A stretch of 33,072 bases of DNA, taken from positions 1 through 33,072 of the forward strand of contig JBBDSH010000056.1 in assembly GCA_040905045.1 (NCBI GenBank), read 5' to 3'. The first letter of the stretch is position 1; every line of letters starts with the position of its first letter. Below the pieces are notes generated by a model. That model was not told where the DNA came from, searched no databases, and saw only the letters and a program-made list of their open reading frames with translations. This DNA is from JBBDSH01 sp040905045. Lineage in GTDB: Bacteria > Pseudomonadota > Gammaproteobacteria > Eutrophobiales > Eutrophobiaceae. The translations under genes were made by a program, and so were the position numbers. Of the stretch, positions 1 to 7,567 are shown in pieces.

Positions 1-64
1 TCGTGGCTCGTGGCTCGTGGCTCGGGGGCTCGGGGGCTCGTGGCTCGGGGTTCGGGGCTCGGGG
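1..64. repeat. TCGTGGC heptamer array (edge of window)
   Basis: Nine tandem units of the form TCGTGGC, TCGGGGC or TCGGGGT run from base 1. Seven are exactly 7 bp and two are 8 bp (an extra G). The array lies downstream of the Rieske gene and is probably cut by the window edge. It has the same orientation and unit as the array at 543-633 on the other side of that gene, so the two flank it as direct repeats. Its reading frames give only low-complexity peptide, and I see no gene in 1-165. Confidence 0.85.
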
Positions 65-165
65 ATGGAGAAGCTTGCCGCCCGAAGCTAGTCACCGGAT
101 CCCGGATTTCAGGGTCGGGGCGTACCAGAACAGAAAGGAATGCCGCCATCAGGCGTCTCGCCGTT

Positions 166-193
166 ACTTGTCACTTGTAACTTATGACTTGTA
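166..193. repeat. ACTTGTN heptamer array after the Rieske gene
   Basis: Four consecutive 7-bp units (ACTTGTC, ACTTGTA, ACTTATG, ACTTGTA) end 8 bp beyond the stop codon of the Rieske gene on the minus strand. The unit is the same as in the array between sufB and sufC at 5053-5080. Confidence 0.8.
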
Positions 194-201
194 ACTGCCG
201 T

Positions 202-540
202 TCAGTCCCAGCGATCATCCCGAACTTGTACCATGCCGTCCTGATCGCGTACGGGAAAGGTGTCTGTCGGTTCGTAGGCCGGGGCCGTCAACGCCTCGCC
301 CGTGCGGATGCAGAAACGCGCGCCGTGGCGCGGGCAGATAATCTCGTCGCCTTCCACCAGATCCTCCAGTTCCAGTCCACAGCCCAGGAACGGGGAGCCG
401 TCATGGGTGCATTTGTCCTCGATGGCGTAGTATTCGCCGTCCAGGTTGAATACGGCGATCATGGTGTCGTCGGCGTCCACCAGCCGGGAATCACCGGGCG
501 GGAATTCATCGACAGGGGCGACATTAATCCAGTCGGACAT
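202..540 (-). CDS. Rieske [2Fe-2S] ferredoxin-like protein, last gene of the suf operon
   Basis: A 112-residue single-domain Rieske protein. The two cluster-binding motifs are complete: C44-T-H46 and C69-P-R-H72, which together should hold a [2Fe-2S] cluster with two Cys and two His ligands. It has no signal peptide or membrane segment, so it is a soluble cytoplasmic protein of the size of NirD or dioxygenase ferredoxin subunits. No oxygenase or nitrite reductase gene is nearby. Its place after sufT suggests an electron carrier or cluster-handling role linked to Fe-S assembly; that is inference. The 94 bp between sufT and its ATG are almost wholly heptamer repeat, and no purine-rich ribosome binding site is visible before the start. 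Confidence 0.88.
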   Translation of the reverse strand: MSDWINVAPVDEFPPGDSRLVDADDTMIAVFNLDGEYYAIEDKCTHDGSPFLGCGLELEDLVEGDEIICPRHGARFCIRTGEALTAPAYEPTDTFPVRDQDGMVQVRDDRWD

Positions 541-542
541 TA

Positions 543-633
543 TCGTGGCTCGTGGCTCGTGGCTCGTAGCTCGTAGCTCGTAGCTCGTGGCTCGTAGCTC
601 GTGGCTCGTGGTTCGTGGTTCGTGGCTTGTGGC
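543..633. repeat. TCGTGGC heptamer array, 13 units, filling the sufT-Rieske gap
   Basis: Thirteen perfect-length 7-bp units (TCGTGGC, TCGTAGC, TCGTGGT, TTGTGGC) with no spacing errors. The array begins 3 bp from the Rieske start codon and ends 2 bp from the sufT stop codon, so it is nearly the entire intergenic sequence. On the transcribed strand it reads as repeats of GCCACGA. It leaves no normal Shine-Dalgarno sequence for the Rieske gene. Confidence 0.92.
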
Positions 634-634
634 T

Positions 635-1189
635 TTACAGCAGGCCGGTTTCCAGGCGTGCCGATTCAGACATCATCTCGGCGCCCCAGGGCGGATCAAA
701 GGTCAGCTCCACGTTGACCTGGGTGACATTGGGAACCATGGTCACTTTCTGGCGCACGTCCTCGGCCAGGAAATCGCCCATGCCGCAACCGGGCGCCGTC
801 AGGGTCATGAGGATGTCGACACGGTTGCCGCCGTCCTCCATTGGCGTGACCTTGCAGTCATAGATAAGACCCAGGTCGACCATATTGATGGGTATTTCCG
901 GATCGTAACAGGTCTTTAATTGTTCCCAGATCAACTCTTCGTCCACACTGCCGTCTTCGTTTCCCTCCTCCCTGTCCTTGAGCGGCGACTCCGCTACATC
1001 AAACCCCAGGGCGTCGGCGTCCATGGCCGAAACCTGGGCCAGGTTGCCGTTGATGTTGACGGTATAGTTGCCGCCCAATGCCTGGGTGACGAACACGACA
1101 CTGCCTTCGGGAATGGTGACGGGCGCACCGGCCGGTATGAGGATGGCAGTGACGTCCCGTTCCACGGTTATGGGTTCGTTGCTCTGCAT
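635..1189 (-). CDS. sufT: SufT, MIP18/DUF59-type Fe-S assembly protein (long form)
   Basis: 184 residues from the chosen ATG at 1189, which has a strong GGGAGG ribosome binding site 5 nt upstream. A longer in-frame start at 1276 would run deep into sufU and is rejected. The first ~70 residues form the extra N-terminal domain of the long SufT type. Residues ~83-170 are the MIP18/DUF59 domain, with the typical DPEIPINMVDLGLIYD stretch and the conserved cysteine C135 in the GCGMGDF motif. SufT proteins help deliver or mature Fe-S clusters, and the eukaryotic relative MIP18 works in cytosolic Fe-S targeting. The gene lies 14 bp after sufU in the same operon. Confidence 0.9.
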   Translation of the reverse strand: MQSNEPITVERDVTAILIPAGAPVTIPEGSVVFVTQALGGNYTVNINGNLAQVSAMDADALGFDVAESPLKDREEGNEDGSVDEELIWEQLKTCYDPEIPINMVDLGLIYDCKVTPMEDGGNRVDILMTLTAPGCGMGDFLAEDVRQKVTMVPNVTQVNVELTFDPPWGAEMMSESARLETGLL

Positions 1190-1203
1190 AAGTGCCTCCC
1201 TGA

Positions 1204-1653
1204 CTACTCGGTGGAGACGGGTGTATCGGTACCTTCCAGGGCGGAATGCAGGGTGTGCCAGCACAGTGTGGCGCACTTGACACGGGTCGGATAATCCCTG
1301 ACGCCGGCCAGGGCCGCCAGCTTGCCCAGATTTTCCAGATCCGGGTCCGGATTGTCCACGGTCAACAAGTCATGAAAGGAGTTGAAGATTTCCTCCGCTT
1401 CCTTGACACCTTTTCCCTTCATGGCTTCGGTCATGAGGGAAGCCGAGGCGACGGAGATGGCGCAGCCGGTTCCGTCGAAGCTGATATCGACAATGCGATC
1501 ATTGTCCATCTTGATATACAGGGTGAGACGGTCGCCGCACAGTGGATTGAAGCCCTCGAGGGTATAATCGGCGTCTTCCAGTTTGCCGAAATTCCTGGGG
1601 CTGCGATTGTGATCCACGATCACTTCCTGGTACAGGTCTTTGAGCTCCAGCAT
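1204..1653 (-). CDS. sufU: SufU, sulfur transferase partner of SufS
   Basis: 149 residues of the IscU/SufU fold. It has the zinc-ligand pattern of SufU: C39 and D41 in NPLCGD, C63 in GTGCAIS and C126 in VKCATLC, with the insertion between the second and third cysteine regions that separates SufU from IscU scaffolds. By family knowledge it accepts persulfide sulfur from SufS by zinc-ligand swapping and passes it to SufBCD, replacing SufE, which is not found in this window. The ATG overlaps the sufS stop as ATGA at 1653, so translation is probably coupled. Confidence 0.93.
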   Translation of the reverse strand: MLELKDLYQEVIVDHNRSPRNFGKLEDADYTLEGFNPLCGDRLTLYIKMDNDRIVDISFDGTGCAISVASASLMTEAMKGKGVKEAEEIFNSFHDLLTVDNPDPDLENLGKLAALAGVRDYPTRVKCATLCWHTLHSALEGTDTPVSTE

Positions 1654-2909
1654 CAGGCGAACACCTTTTTGGCGTTTTCCAGTCCCCGCACGAGCCGATC
1701 CGTTTCCTCACGCGTGTTGTAGAATGCGAACGAGGCCCGTGCCGTGGCGGGTATTCCGAAATGTTCCATGACCGGCATGGCGCAATGATGACCGGTACGG
1801 ATGGCAATGCCTTCGTGATCGAGGATGGTCCCCAGATCATGGGGATGGATGCCCTCCAGCACAAAGGACAGGACGCCGGCCTTATCCTGTGCCGTTCCGA
1901 TAAGCCGCAGTCCGTCCACTGAAGAGGCGGCCGCCGTGGCATAATCCAGCAAATCCTTCTCGTACGCCTGTATGTTGGCCAGGCCGATATTGTCGACATA
2001 ATCGATGGCCGCGCCCAGGCCGATGACACCGGCAATATGCGGCGTACCGGCCTCGAACTTGTACGGCAGATCGTTGTAGACGGTCTTTTCGAAGGTGACC
2101 ATCTTGATCATGTCGCCGCCGCCCTGGTAGGGCGGCATGGCTTCCAGCAGTTCCTCGCGTCCGTAAAGGACACCGGTACCGGTCGGGCCAAACAGCTTGT
2201 GGCCGGAGAAGGTATAAAAATCGCAGCCGATATCACGCACATCCACCGGTGCATGAGGCACCGCCTGGGCGCCGTCCACCAGGGTTACGGCGCCGGCATC
2301 CCGGGCGAGTTTCACCATGTGTTTGACCGGGTTAATGGTGCCCAGGGCGTTAGAGATGTGCACCAGCGCGACAAGGCGGGTCTTCGGCCCCAGCAGCTTT
2401 TCGTATTCTTCCTGAATGATCTCGCCCTTGTCGTTGATGGGGGCAACCTTGAGTACCGTTCCGATCTGTTCGCACAACAGTTGCCAGGGGACGATGTTGG
2501 AGTGGTGTTCCATTTCAGAAATAATAATTTCGTCACCGGCGCGCAAATTGCTGCGGGCGTAACTCTGTGCCACCAGGTTGATGGCTTCCGTGGCGCCGCG
2601 TGTAAAAACGATCTCCTTGACGGATGCGGCGTTGATGAATTCCCGCACCTTCTCGCGGGCGCCTTCGTAGGCAGCGGTGGCGCGTTCACTGAGGGTGTGT
2701 ACGCCTCGATGGATATTGGAGTTGTAGTGGCGGTAATAATCGTCCAGTGTTTCGATCACCGACAGCGGCTTCTGTGCCGTGGCGGCATTGTCCAGATACG
2801 CCAGCGGTTTGCCGTTAACCTGTTCCGACAGCACAGGAAAGTCCGCCCGGATGCGTTCCACCTCCAGCGGCGCAGCGGTGTTCATGATTTCAGCGCTTTC
2901 AGCGTTCAT
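1653..2909 (-). CDS. sufS: SufS, group II cysteine desulfurase
   Basis: 418 residues of the class V aminotransferase fold. The PLP-binding lysine is K238 in the SGHK motif. The persulfide-bearing cysteine is C376 in RTGHHCAMP, the short, rigid active-site loop typical of SufS-type enzymes. It frees sulfur from L-cysteine as a persulfide, giving alanine, and here presumably donates to SufU encoded directly downstream. The start overlaps the sufD stop by 4 bp (ATGA at 2906-2909). About 10-15 residues precede the usual N-terminus, and an in-frame ATG nine codons in is an alternative. Confidence 0.95.
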   Translation of the reverse strand: MNAESAEIMNTAAPLEVERIRADFPVLSEQVNGKPLAYLDNAATAQKPLSVIETLDDYYRHYNSNIHRGVHTLSERATAAYEGAREKVREFINAASVKEIVFTRGATEAINLVAQSYARSNLRAGDEIIISEMEHHSNIVPWQLLCEQIGTVLKVAPINDKGEIIQEEYEKLLGPKTRLVALVHISNALGTINPVKHMVKLARDAGAVTLVDGAQAVPHAPVDVRDIGCDFYTFSGHKLFGPTGTGVLYGREELLEAMPPYQGGGDMIKMVTFEKTVYNDLPYKFEAGTPHIAGVIGLGAAIDYVDNIGLANIQAYEKDLLDYATAAASSVDGLRLIGTAQDKAGVLSFVLEGIHPHDLGTILDHEGIAIRTGHHCAMPVMEHFGIPATARASFAFYNTREETDRLVRGLENAKKVFA

Positions 2910-4237
2910 TGGATGAATTCCCGTATCTGTTCCGAATCCGGCAACTGGCCGACGACCAGATATTCCAGCTGATCGCGGAGCGGCTTCAGCCGCAGCCGGG
3001 TGATGACGTCATCGGCGAAGGCGAAGGTGAGCAGGTTACGGGCTACTTCCTCACTGATGGCGCGGCTGCGCAGATAAAACAGCATGTCCTCGTCCAGTTG
3101 TCCGGTGGTGGCGCCGTGACTGCATTGTACATCATCGGCGTAGATTTCCAGTTCCGGTTTTGTATCCACCTCGGCGTCGTTGGACAACAACAGATTGGCG
3201 TTGGACTGATCCGCGCTGATCTTCTGGGCGTCCTTGTGAACCATGACCTTACCGTTAAAAACGCCGCGACCGTGACCGTTGAGTATGCCGCGGTAATTTT
3301 CCACGCTGGTGGTATGCGGACTGAGGTGGTCAATGCGTGTGTGATTGTCCACATGCTGGCGCTTGTCGGCCATGTAGAGACCATTCAAAAAGACTTCGGC
3401 GCCGGTATCGGCCAGGCCGACATCGATATCATTGCGCGCAAGGCGCCCGCCCAGGGAGATGGAATGGGACTCCATGCGGCTGTCGCGCTGCTGACGGACC
3501 TGCAGAGTGCCCACATGATAGCCTTTTAATCCTTCACGCTGGATCTTGTAATGTTCCAGCGCGGCGCCGTTGTTCAGTATCACCTCGGTATTGGTATTGG
3601 TGAAATACTCGGCATCGTCGACGCCGAAGTAGGATTCGATTACTGTTGCCCGGCTGTTGTTGCCGAGTACGATAAGATTGCGCGGCAGGCTGACATGGGG
3701 CTCTTCCTGATGATCCGATAAAAAGATCAGATGCAGGGGTTTTGCCATCTGTACATTGTCGGGGATCAGGATTACCGCGCCTTCATGCATGAAGGCCGTG
3801 TTCAAGGCCACGAATCCGTTCTTGCCGGTATTGTTATACCGGTTCAGATAAGTCTCCAGTCGATCCGGCTGTTGTTGCAGCATGTTCCCCAGGGACTCAA
3901 TGGTGATGTCATCCTCCAGCCCGTCAAGACGGGAAGACCGTGCCGCGTGACGGCCGTTGATGAAGATCAGTTCATGGCAGTCCAGTTCCGGAAAGCGCAG
4001 GGCGTCCAGCCAGCTGCTTTCCGGTTCCGGTGCCGGATCCTGCGTGATGCGGAAAGAGCGTTTGGTGATGGGACGGACATCGGTGTATTTCCAGTCCTCG
4101 TTACGCAGTGTCGGGAACCCCAGCCGGCTGAAGGTTTCCGCCGCCGCTCGCCGCTGCTCACGCAGCCAGGACGGACCCGTATCCGGGGCCAGCCGTGCCT
4201 GTTCCGTGAGATAATGTTCTACCGCCGTTTCACTCAT
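2906..4237 (-). CDS. sufD: SufD, scaffold subunit of the SufBCD complex
   Basis: 443 residues. The C-terminal two thirds are the right-handed beta-helix core shared with SufB, followed by a helical tail that docks SufC. The conserved CSHGATTG motif contains H374, equivalent to the histidine (H360 in E. coli) needed for cluster assembly at the SufB-SufD interface. SufD takes part in iron entry and in holding the nascent cluster. The start codon overlaps the sufC stop by 4 bp (4234-4237), and the stop overlaps the sufS start, so sufC-D-S-U are all coupled. Confidence 0.95.
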   Translation of the reverse strand: MSETAVEHYLTEQARLAPDTGPSWLREQRRAAAETFSRLGFPTLRNEDWKYTDVRPITKRSFRITQDPAPEPESSWLDALRFPELDCHELIFINGRHAARSSRLDGLEDDITIESLGNMLQQQPDRLETYLNRYNNTGKNGFVALNTAFMHEGAVILIPDNVQMAKPLHLIFLSDHQEEPHVSLPRNLIVLGNNSRATVIESYFGVDDAEYFTNTNTEVILNNGAALEHYKIQREGLKGYHVGTLQVRQQRDSRMESHSISLGGRLARNDIDVGLADTGAEVFLNGLYMADKRQHVDNHTRIDHLSPHTTSVENYRGILNGHGRGVFNGKVMVHKDAQKISADQSNANLLLSNDAEVDTKPELEIYADDVQCSHGATTGQLDEDMLFYLRSRAISEEVARNLLTFAFADDVITRLRLKPLRDQLEYLVVGQLPDSEQIREFIQ

Positions 4238-4989
4238 GCCGCGTCGGCCTCCTCGCGTACCCAGTCGTAGCCGCGTTCTTCCAGTTGCAGGGCCAGCTCA
4301 CGATCGCCGGACTTGACAATACGGCCGTCGGTAAGAACGTGCACCTGATCGGGTACGATGTAATTCAACAAACGCTGATAATGCGTCACCAGAATAATGG
4401 CCCGGTCCTTGCTCCGCAGGGTGTTGACGCCTTCGGCGACGGTGCGCAGGGCGTCGATGTCCAGGCCCGAGTCCGTCTCGTCCAGGATCGCAAGCTTTGG
4501 TTCGAGGATGGCCATCTGGAATATCTCGTTGCGTTTTTTCTCGCCGCCGGAGAAACCCTCGTTCACGGCGCGGTTAAGCAGGTCCTCGCGCATGCTCACG
4601 ATCTTTGCCCGTTCGCGCACCAGTTTCATGAATTCCACCGCATCCAGTTCCGGTTCGCCGTGGTATTTGCGCCTGGCGTTGAGGGCGGCCTTGAGCAGAT
4701 AGATATTGTTGACACCGGGGATTTCCACCGGATACTGGAAGGCTAGAAAGATGCCTTCGCAGGCGCGTTCTTCCGGCGCCAGTTCCAGCAGGTTTTTGCC
4801 CTCGTAGGTGACGTTGCCCCCGGTGACTTCATAGCCCGGCCGTCCGGCCAGGATATTGGCCAGGGTACTCTTGCCGGAACCGTTGGGTCCCATGATGGCG
4901 TGGACCTCGCCGGCCTTCACCTCGAGGTCAAGGCCTTTGAGAATCTCACTATCTTCTACGCTAACGTGTAAGTCTTTAATACTCAGCAT
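4234..4989 (-). CDS. sufC: SufC, ABC-type ATPase of the SufBCD complex
   Basis: 251 residues. It has Walker A GPNGSGKST (34-42), the signature FSGGEKKRNE (146-155), Walker B LAILDE with D170 and E171, and the switch histidine in VTHYQ. As a soluble ABC ATPase it drives conformational change of SufB-SufD and has no transport role. The region before its start is unusual: 12 bp upstream begins an inverted pair of heptamer arrays (5001-5080) that fills the gap to sufB, and only a weak AGAG ribosome binding site precedes the ATG. A hairpin there could lower or separate sufC translation from sufB; this is inference. Confidence 0.96.
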   Translation of the reverse strand: MLSIKDLHVSVEDSEILKGLDLEVKAGEVHAIMGPNGSGKSTLANILAGRPGYEVTGGNVTYEGKNLLELAPEERACEGIFLAFQYPVEIPGVNNIYLLKAALNARRKYHGEPELDAVEFMKLVRERAKIVSMREDLLNRAVNEGFSGGEKKRNEIFQMAILEPKLAILDETDSGLDIDALRTVAEGVNTLRSKDRAIILVTHYQRLLNYIVPDQVHVLTDGRIVKSGDRELALQLEERGYDWVREEADAA

Positions 4990-5000
4990 TATTAATCTCT

Positions 5001-5080
5001 AAGTGATAAGTTATAAGTTGCAAGTCACAAGTAACGGCAAAGCACTCAACACCTTGTGACTTATAACTTGTGACTTGTGA
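5001..5080. repeat. Inverted ACTTGTG/AAGTCAC heptamer arrays between sufB and sufC
   Basis: The left arm at 5001-5035 has five 7-bp units starting AAGT (AAGTGAT, AAGTTAT, AAGTTGC, AAGTCAC, AAGTAAC). The right arm at 5053-5080 has four units in the opposite orientation (CTTGTGA, CTTATAA, CTTGTGA, CTTGTGA) and abuts the sufB stop codon. The loop-proximal 10 bp (5022-5031 with 5053-5062) pair perfectly and the outer units pair with mismatches, giving a hairpin of up to ~30 bp with a loop of about 21 nt inside the suf transcript. Confidence 0.85.
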
Positions 5081-6529
5081 CTATCCTACGGCGCCTTCCA
5101 GGGTAATACCCAGCAGTTTCTGCGCCTCCACGGCGAACTCCATGGGCAGTTCCTTGAAAACCTCCTTGCAGAAGCCGTTCACGATCATATTGACGGCGTC
5201 TTCCTCGGAGATGCCGCGTTGCTGGCAGTAGAACAACTGATCCTCGCCGATCTTGGAGGTGGAGGCCTCGTGTTCCAGTACGGCGCTGGCGTTCTTGCTT
5301 TCCATATAGGGGAAGGTATGCGCGCCGCACAGCTCGCCCATGAGCAGGGAATCGCACTGGGTATAGTTGCGGGCGTTGTGCGCCTGCTTGCCGATCCTGA
5401 CCAGGCCGCGGTAGGCGTTCTGGCCGTGTCCGGCGGATATGCCCTTGGAGACGATGGTGCTGCGGGTGTTTTTACCCAGGTGAATCATCTTGGTACCGGT
5501 GTCCGCCTGCTGGTAATTGTTGGTCACCGCCACGGAATAGAATTCACCGACGCTGTTGTCGCCGCGCAGGATGCAGCTGGGATACTTCCAGGTCACCGCG
5601 GAGCCGGTTTCCACCTGGGTCCAGGAGATTCTGGAATTCTCGCCGCGGCAGTCGCCGCGCTTGGTAACGAAATTGTAGATTCCGCCCTTGCCATTTTCGT
5701 CACCGGGATACCAGTTCTGTACCGTGGAATATTTGATCTGGGCGTTATCCAGGGCGATCAATTCGACAACGGCCGCATGCAGCTGATTCTCGTCGCGCTG
5801 CGGTGCCGTGCAGCCTTCCAGATAACTTACATAGCTGCCTTCCTCGGCAATGATGAGAGTGCGTTCGAACTGACCCGTGTTGGAGGCGTTAATACGGAAA
5901 TAGGTGGACAATTCCATGGGGCAGCGCGTGTTTTTCGGGATATAGCAGAACGAGCCGTCGGTAAACACGGCGGAATTGAGCGCCGCGAAGAAATTGTCGC
6001 CCTGGGGTACCACCGTGCCCAGGTATTCCTTCACCAGATCCGGATGGTTGTGCACCGCCTCGGAAAAGGAACAGAAGATGACACCGGCCTCGGCCAGTTT
6101 CTCCTTGAACGTGGTGGCGACGGAGACGCTGTCAAATACCGCGTCCACGGCTACCCCGGCCAGCATTTTCTGTTCATGCAGCGGGATGCCCAGTTTTTCG
6201 TAGGTTTCCAGCAGCTTCGGGTCCACTTCATCCAGGCTCTTGGGTCCGTCGTCTTTGGATTTGGGCGCGGAATAATAGGAGATGGACTGATAGTCGATGG
6301 GATCGTGGACAATATGCGCCCAGTTCGGCTCGGCCATGTCCAGCCAGTGGCGATAGGCGCCCAGGCGCCATTCCGTCAACCACTCCGGCTCGCCCTTCAT
6401 CTTCGAAATATGCTCGATGACGGCCTCGTTCAGCCCGGGAGGCAATGTTTCGGAGTCGATTTCCGTGACAAAGCCGTGCTTGTATTTTTTGCCGACGAGT
6501 TGTTCGACGTCTTGCTCGTTGGTTGCCAT
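5081..6529 (-). CDS. sufB: SufB, cluster-assembly subunit of SufBCD
   Basis: 482 residues, the usual SufB length. C392 (in TQCDSLLMG) and H420 (in LEHEAST) match E. coli C405 and H433 with a constant offset of 13, which are the residues that build the cluster at the SufD interface. The N-terminal helical domain (to about 150) and beta-helix core are intact. SufB accepts persulfide sulfur, here from SufU, and holds the nascent Fe-S cluster. The ATG at 6529 has GGAG close upstream. The stop codon is directly followed by a heptamer array. Confidence 0.97.
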   Translation of the reverse strand: MATNEQDVEQLVGKKYKHGFVTEIDSETLPPGLNEAVIEHISKMKGEPEWLTEWRLGAYRHWLDMAEPNWAHIVHDPIDYQSISYYSAPKSKDDGPKSLDEVDPKLLETYEKLGIPLHEQKMLAGVAVDAVFDSVSVATTFKEKLAEAGVIFCSFSEAVHNHPDLVKEYLGTVVPQGDNFFAALNSAVFTDGSFCYIPKNTRCPMELSTYFRINASNTGQFERTLIIAEEGSYVSYLEGCTAPQRDENQLHAAVVELIALDNAQIKYSTVQNWYPGDENGKGGIYNFVTKRGDCRGENSRISWTQVETGSAVTWKYPSCILRGDNSVGEFYSVAVTNNYQQADTGTKMIHLGKNTRSTIVSKGISAGHGQNAYRGLVRIGKQAHNARNYTQCDSLLMGELCGAHTFPYMESKNASAVLEHEASTSKIGEDQLFYCQQRGISEEDAVNMIVNGFCKEVFKELPMEFAVEAQKLLGITLEGAVG

Positions 6530-6566
6530 AAACTCCGATCCTGTTACGTGAATTTATCGTGCCTGT

Positions 6567-6908
6567 TCAGGCAGTATCCGCGACACTGAAGCTCTCGCCG
6601 CAGCCGCAGGTTTCCTGGACGTTGGGATTCCGGAACCGGAAGCCTTCGTTCAGGCCTTCGCGCACGTAATCCAGTTCCGTCCCGCCGAGATAACGCAGAC
6701 TCTGGTTATCGACGACGATTTTCACGCCCCTGCTCTCGAAGGTGGTGTCGTCCTCGCCGATGGACTCCGCCGTTTCGACCACGTACTGGTAACCGGAACA
6801 GCCCGTGGGCTTGACGCCGATGCGGAAACTGTCGCCGCCGTGTCTGGCCAGGTATTGCCTGACGTGGTTGGCGGCATTTTCTGTCAATTCGATAGTCGTA
6901 TTTTCCAT
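6567..6908 (-). CDS. sufA: A-type Fe-S carrier protein (SufA/IscA family)
   Basis: 113 residues of the HesB/IscA fold with the three family cysteines: C37 in PTGCSGY, and C101 and C103 in the C-terminal TCGCGESF. A-type carriers receive clusters from SufBCD or IscU and pass them to target proteins, and may bind iron. It is the second gene of the operon, 14 bp after iscR and 37 bp before sufB. I call it SufA from its operon position; sequence alone does not separate it from ErpA or IscA. Confidence 0.88.
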   Translation of the reverse strand: MENTTIELTENAANHVRQYLARHGGDSFRIGVKPTGCSGYQYVVETAESIGEDDTTFESRGVKIVVDNQSLRYLGGTELDYVREGLNEGFRFRNPNVQETCGCGESFSVADTA

Positions 6909-6922
6909 CTCTCTCGTTCAGC

Positions 6923-7378
6923 CTATTGGACCAGATGAATTGTTACGGAATCCTGCCTCTGTGAGACCTGACGGATGGCGCGCCGCCGGACCAGGTCTTC
7001 CAGGCTGATCCCCTGAAGGAAGTCAGTGATCTGCTGGCTGAGCTCCTCCCACAGGTCGTGGGTGAGGCAGCGATCATCGCCCTGGCAGTTTTTCTGGCCG
7101 CCACAACGGGTGGCGTCCACCGATTCGTCCACGGCACGGATGACATCGGAAACCGATATCTCCGAGGCTGTCCGGCCGAGTGAGTACCCACCACCGGGTC
7201 CGCGGGCACTGGTGACCAGCTCCTGCTTGCGCAATCGTGAAAAGAGCTGTTCCAGATAGGACAGGGATATGCCCTGGCGGCTGGAGATATCCGCCAGGTT
7301 GATGGGTCCCTGATCCTTGTGCAGGGCCAGATCCAGCATCGCCGTTACCGCGTAGCGGCCTTTGGTGGTCAGTCTCAT
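6923..7378 (-). CDS. iscR: IscR-type Rrf2 family Fe-S regulator
   Basis: 151 residues. The winged-helix DNA-binding domain (about 1-75) starts with MRLTTKGRYAV. The cluster ligands C92, C98, C104 and H107 fall at the same numbers as in E. coli IscR, so it should bind a [2Fe-2S] cluster through three Cys and one His. It is the first gene of the suf operon, and a near-consensus type 1 IscR box lies 51 bp upstream of its start. The expected behaviour is repression of iscR-suf when clusters are plentiful and release when they are scarce. In E. coli it is the isc operon that starts with iscR. Confidence 0.95.
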   Translation of the reverse strand: MRLTTKGRYAVTAMLDLALHKDQGPINLADISSRQGISLSYLEQLFSRLRKQELVTSARGPGGGYSLGRTASEISVSDVIRAVDESVDATRCGGQKNCQGDDRCLTHDLWEELSQQITDFLQGISLEDLVRRRAIRQVSQRQDSVTIHLVQ

Positions 7379-7428
7379 GGCATTGATTTCCGGTTGATTT
7401 CCTGCATTTTTAGTACCAAAAGCTTGTC

Positions 7429-7453
7429 ATAACTGACTAATTTAGTCAAGTAT
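7429..7453 (-). promoter_or_regulatory. IscR type 1 operator upstream of iscR-suf
   Basis: On the minus strand the 25-bp site has the palindromic core GACTAAATTAGTC flanked by ATACTT on one side and AGTTAT on the other. Against the E. coli type 1 consensus as I remember it (ATASYYGACTRWWWYAGTCRRSTAT), 24 of 25 positions fit; the mismatch is T where S is expected. A TTGACT hexamer within the box could be the -35 element, but no clear -10 lies at the right distance. The site also sits about 115 bp upstream of the divergent gene at 7568 and could affect it. Confidence 0.85.
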
Positions 7454-7567
7454 TTTCCTGAGACGATTACTCGGAGATTGACCGGAACCGGGGCGGATCG
7501 CAACCGTCCATATGATATGGTGATTCACCTTAATTGTCAGAGATCCGGAAGTTTGGAGGTCAAGATT

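Noticed and set aside
3..194. Open frame of 63 codons through the first repeat array
   Set aside because: It is a translation of TCGTGGC repeats (GSWL-type peptide) with no ribosome binding site and no real domain.
543..633. CRISPR array
   Set aside because: Units of 7 bp sit directly next to each other with no spacers, and no cas gene is present.
635..1276. Longer start for sufT at 1276
   Set aside because: It would overlap sufU by more than 70 bp, while the ATG at 1189 has a strong GGGAGG site and gives the normal family length.
5219..6589. Long plus-strand open frame (456 codons) opposite sufB
   Set aside because: It is the antisense shadow of the well-supported sufB gene and has no recognisable motif.
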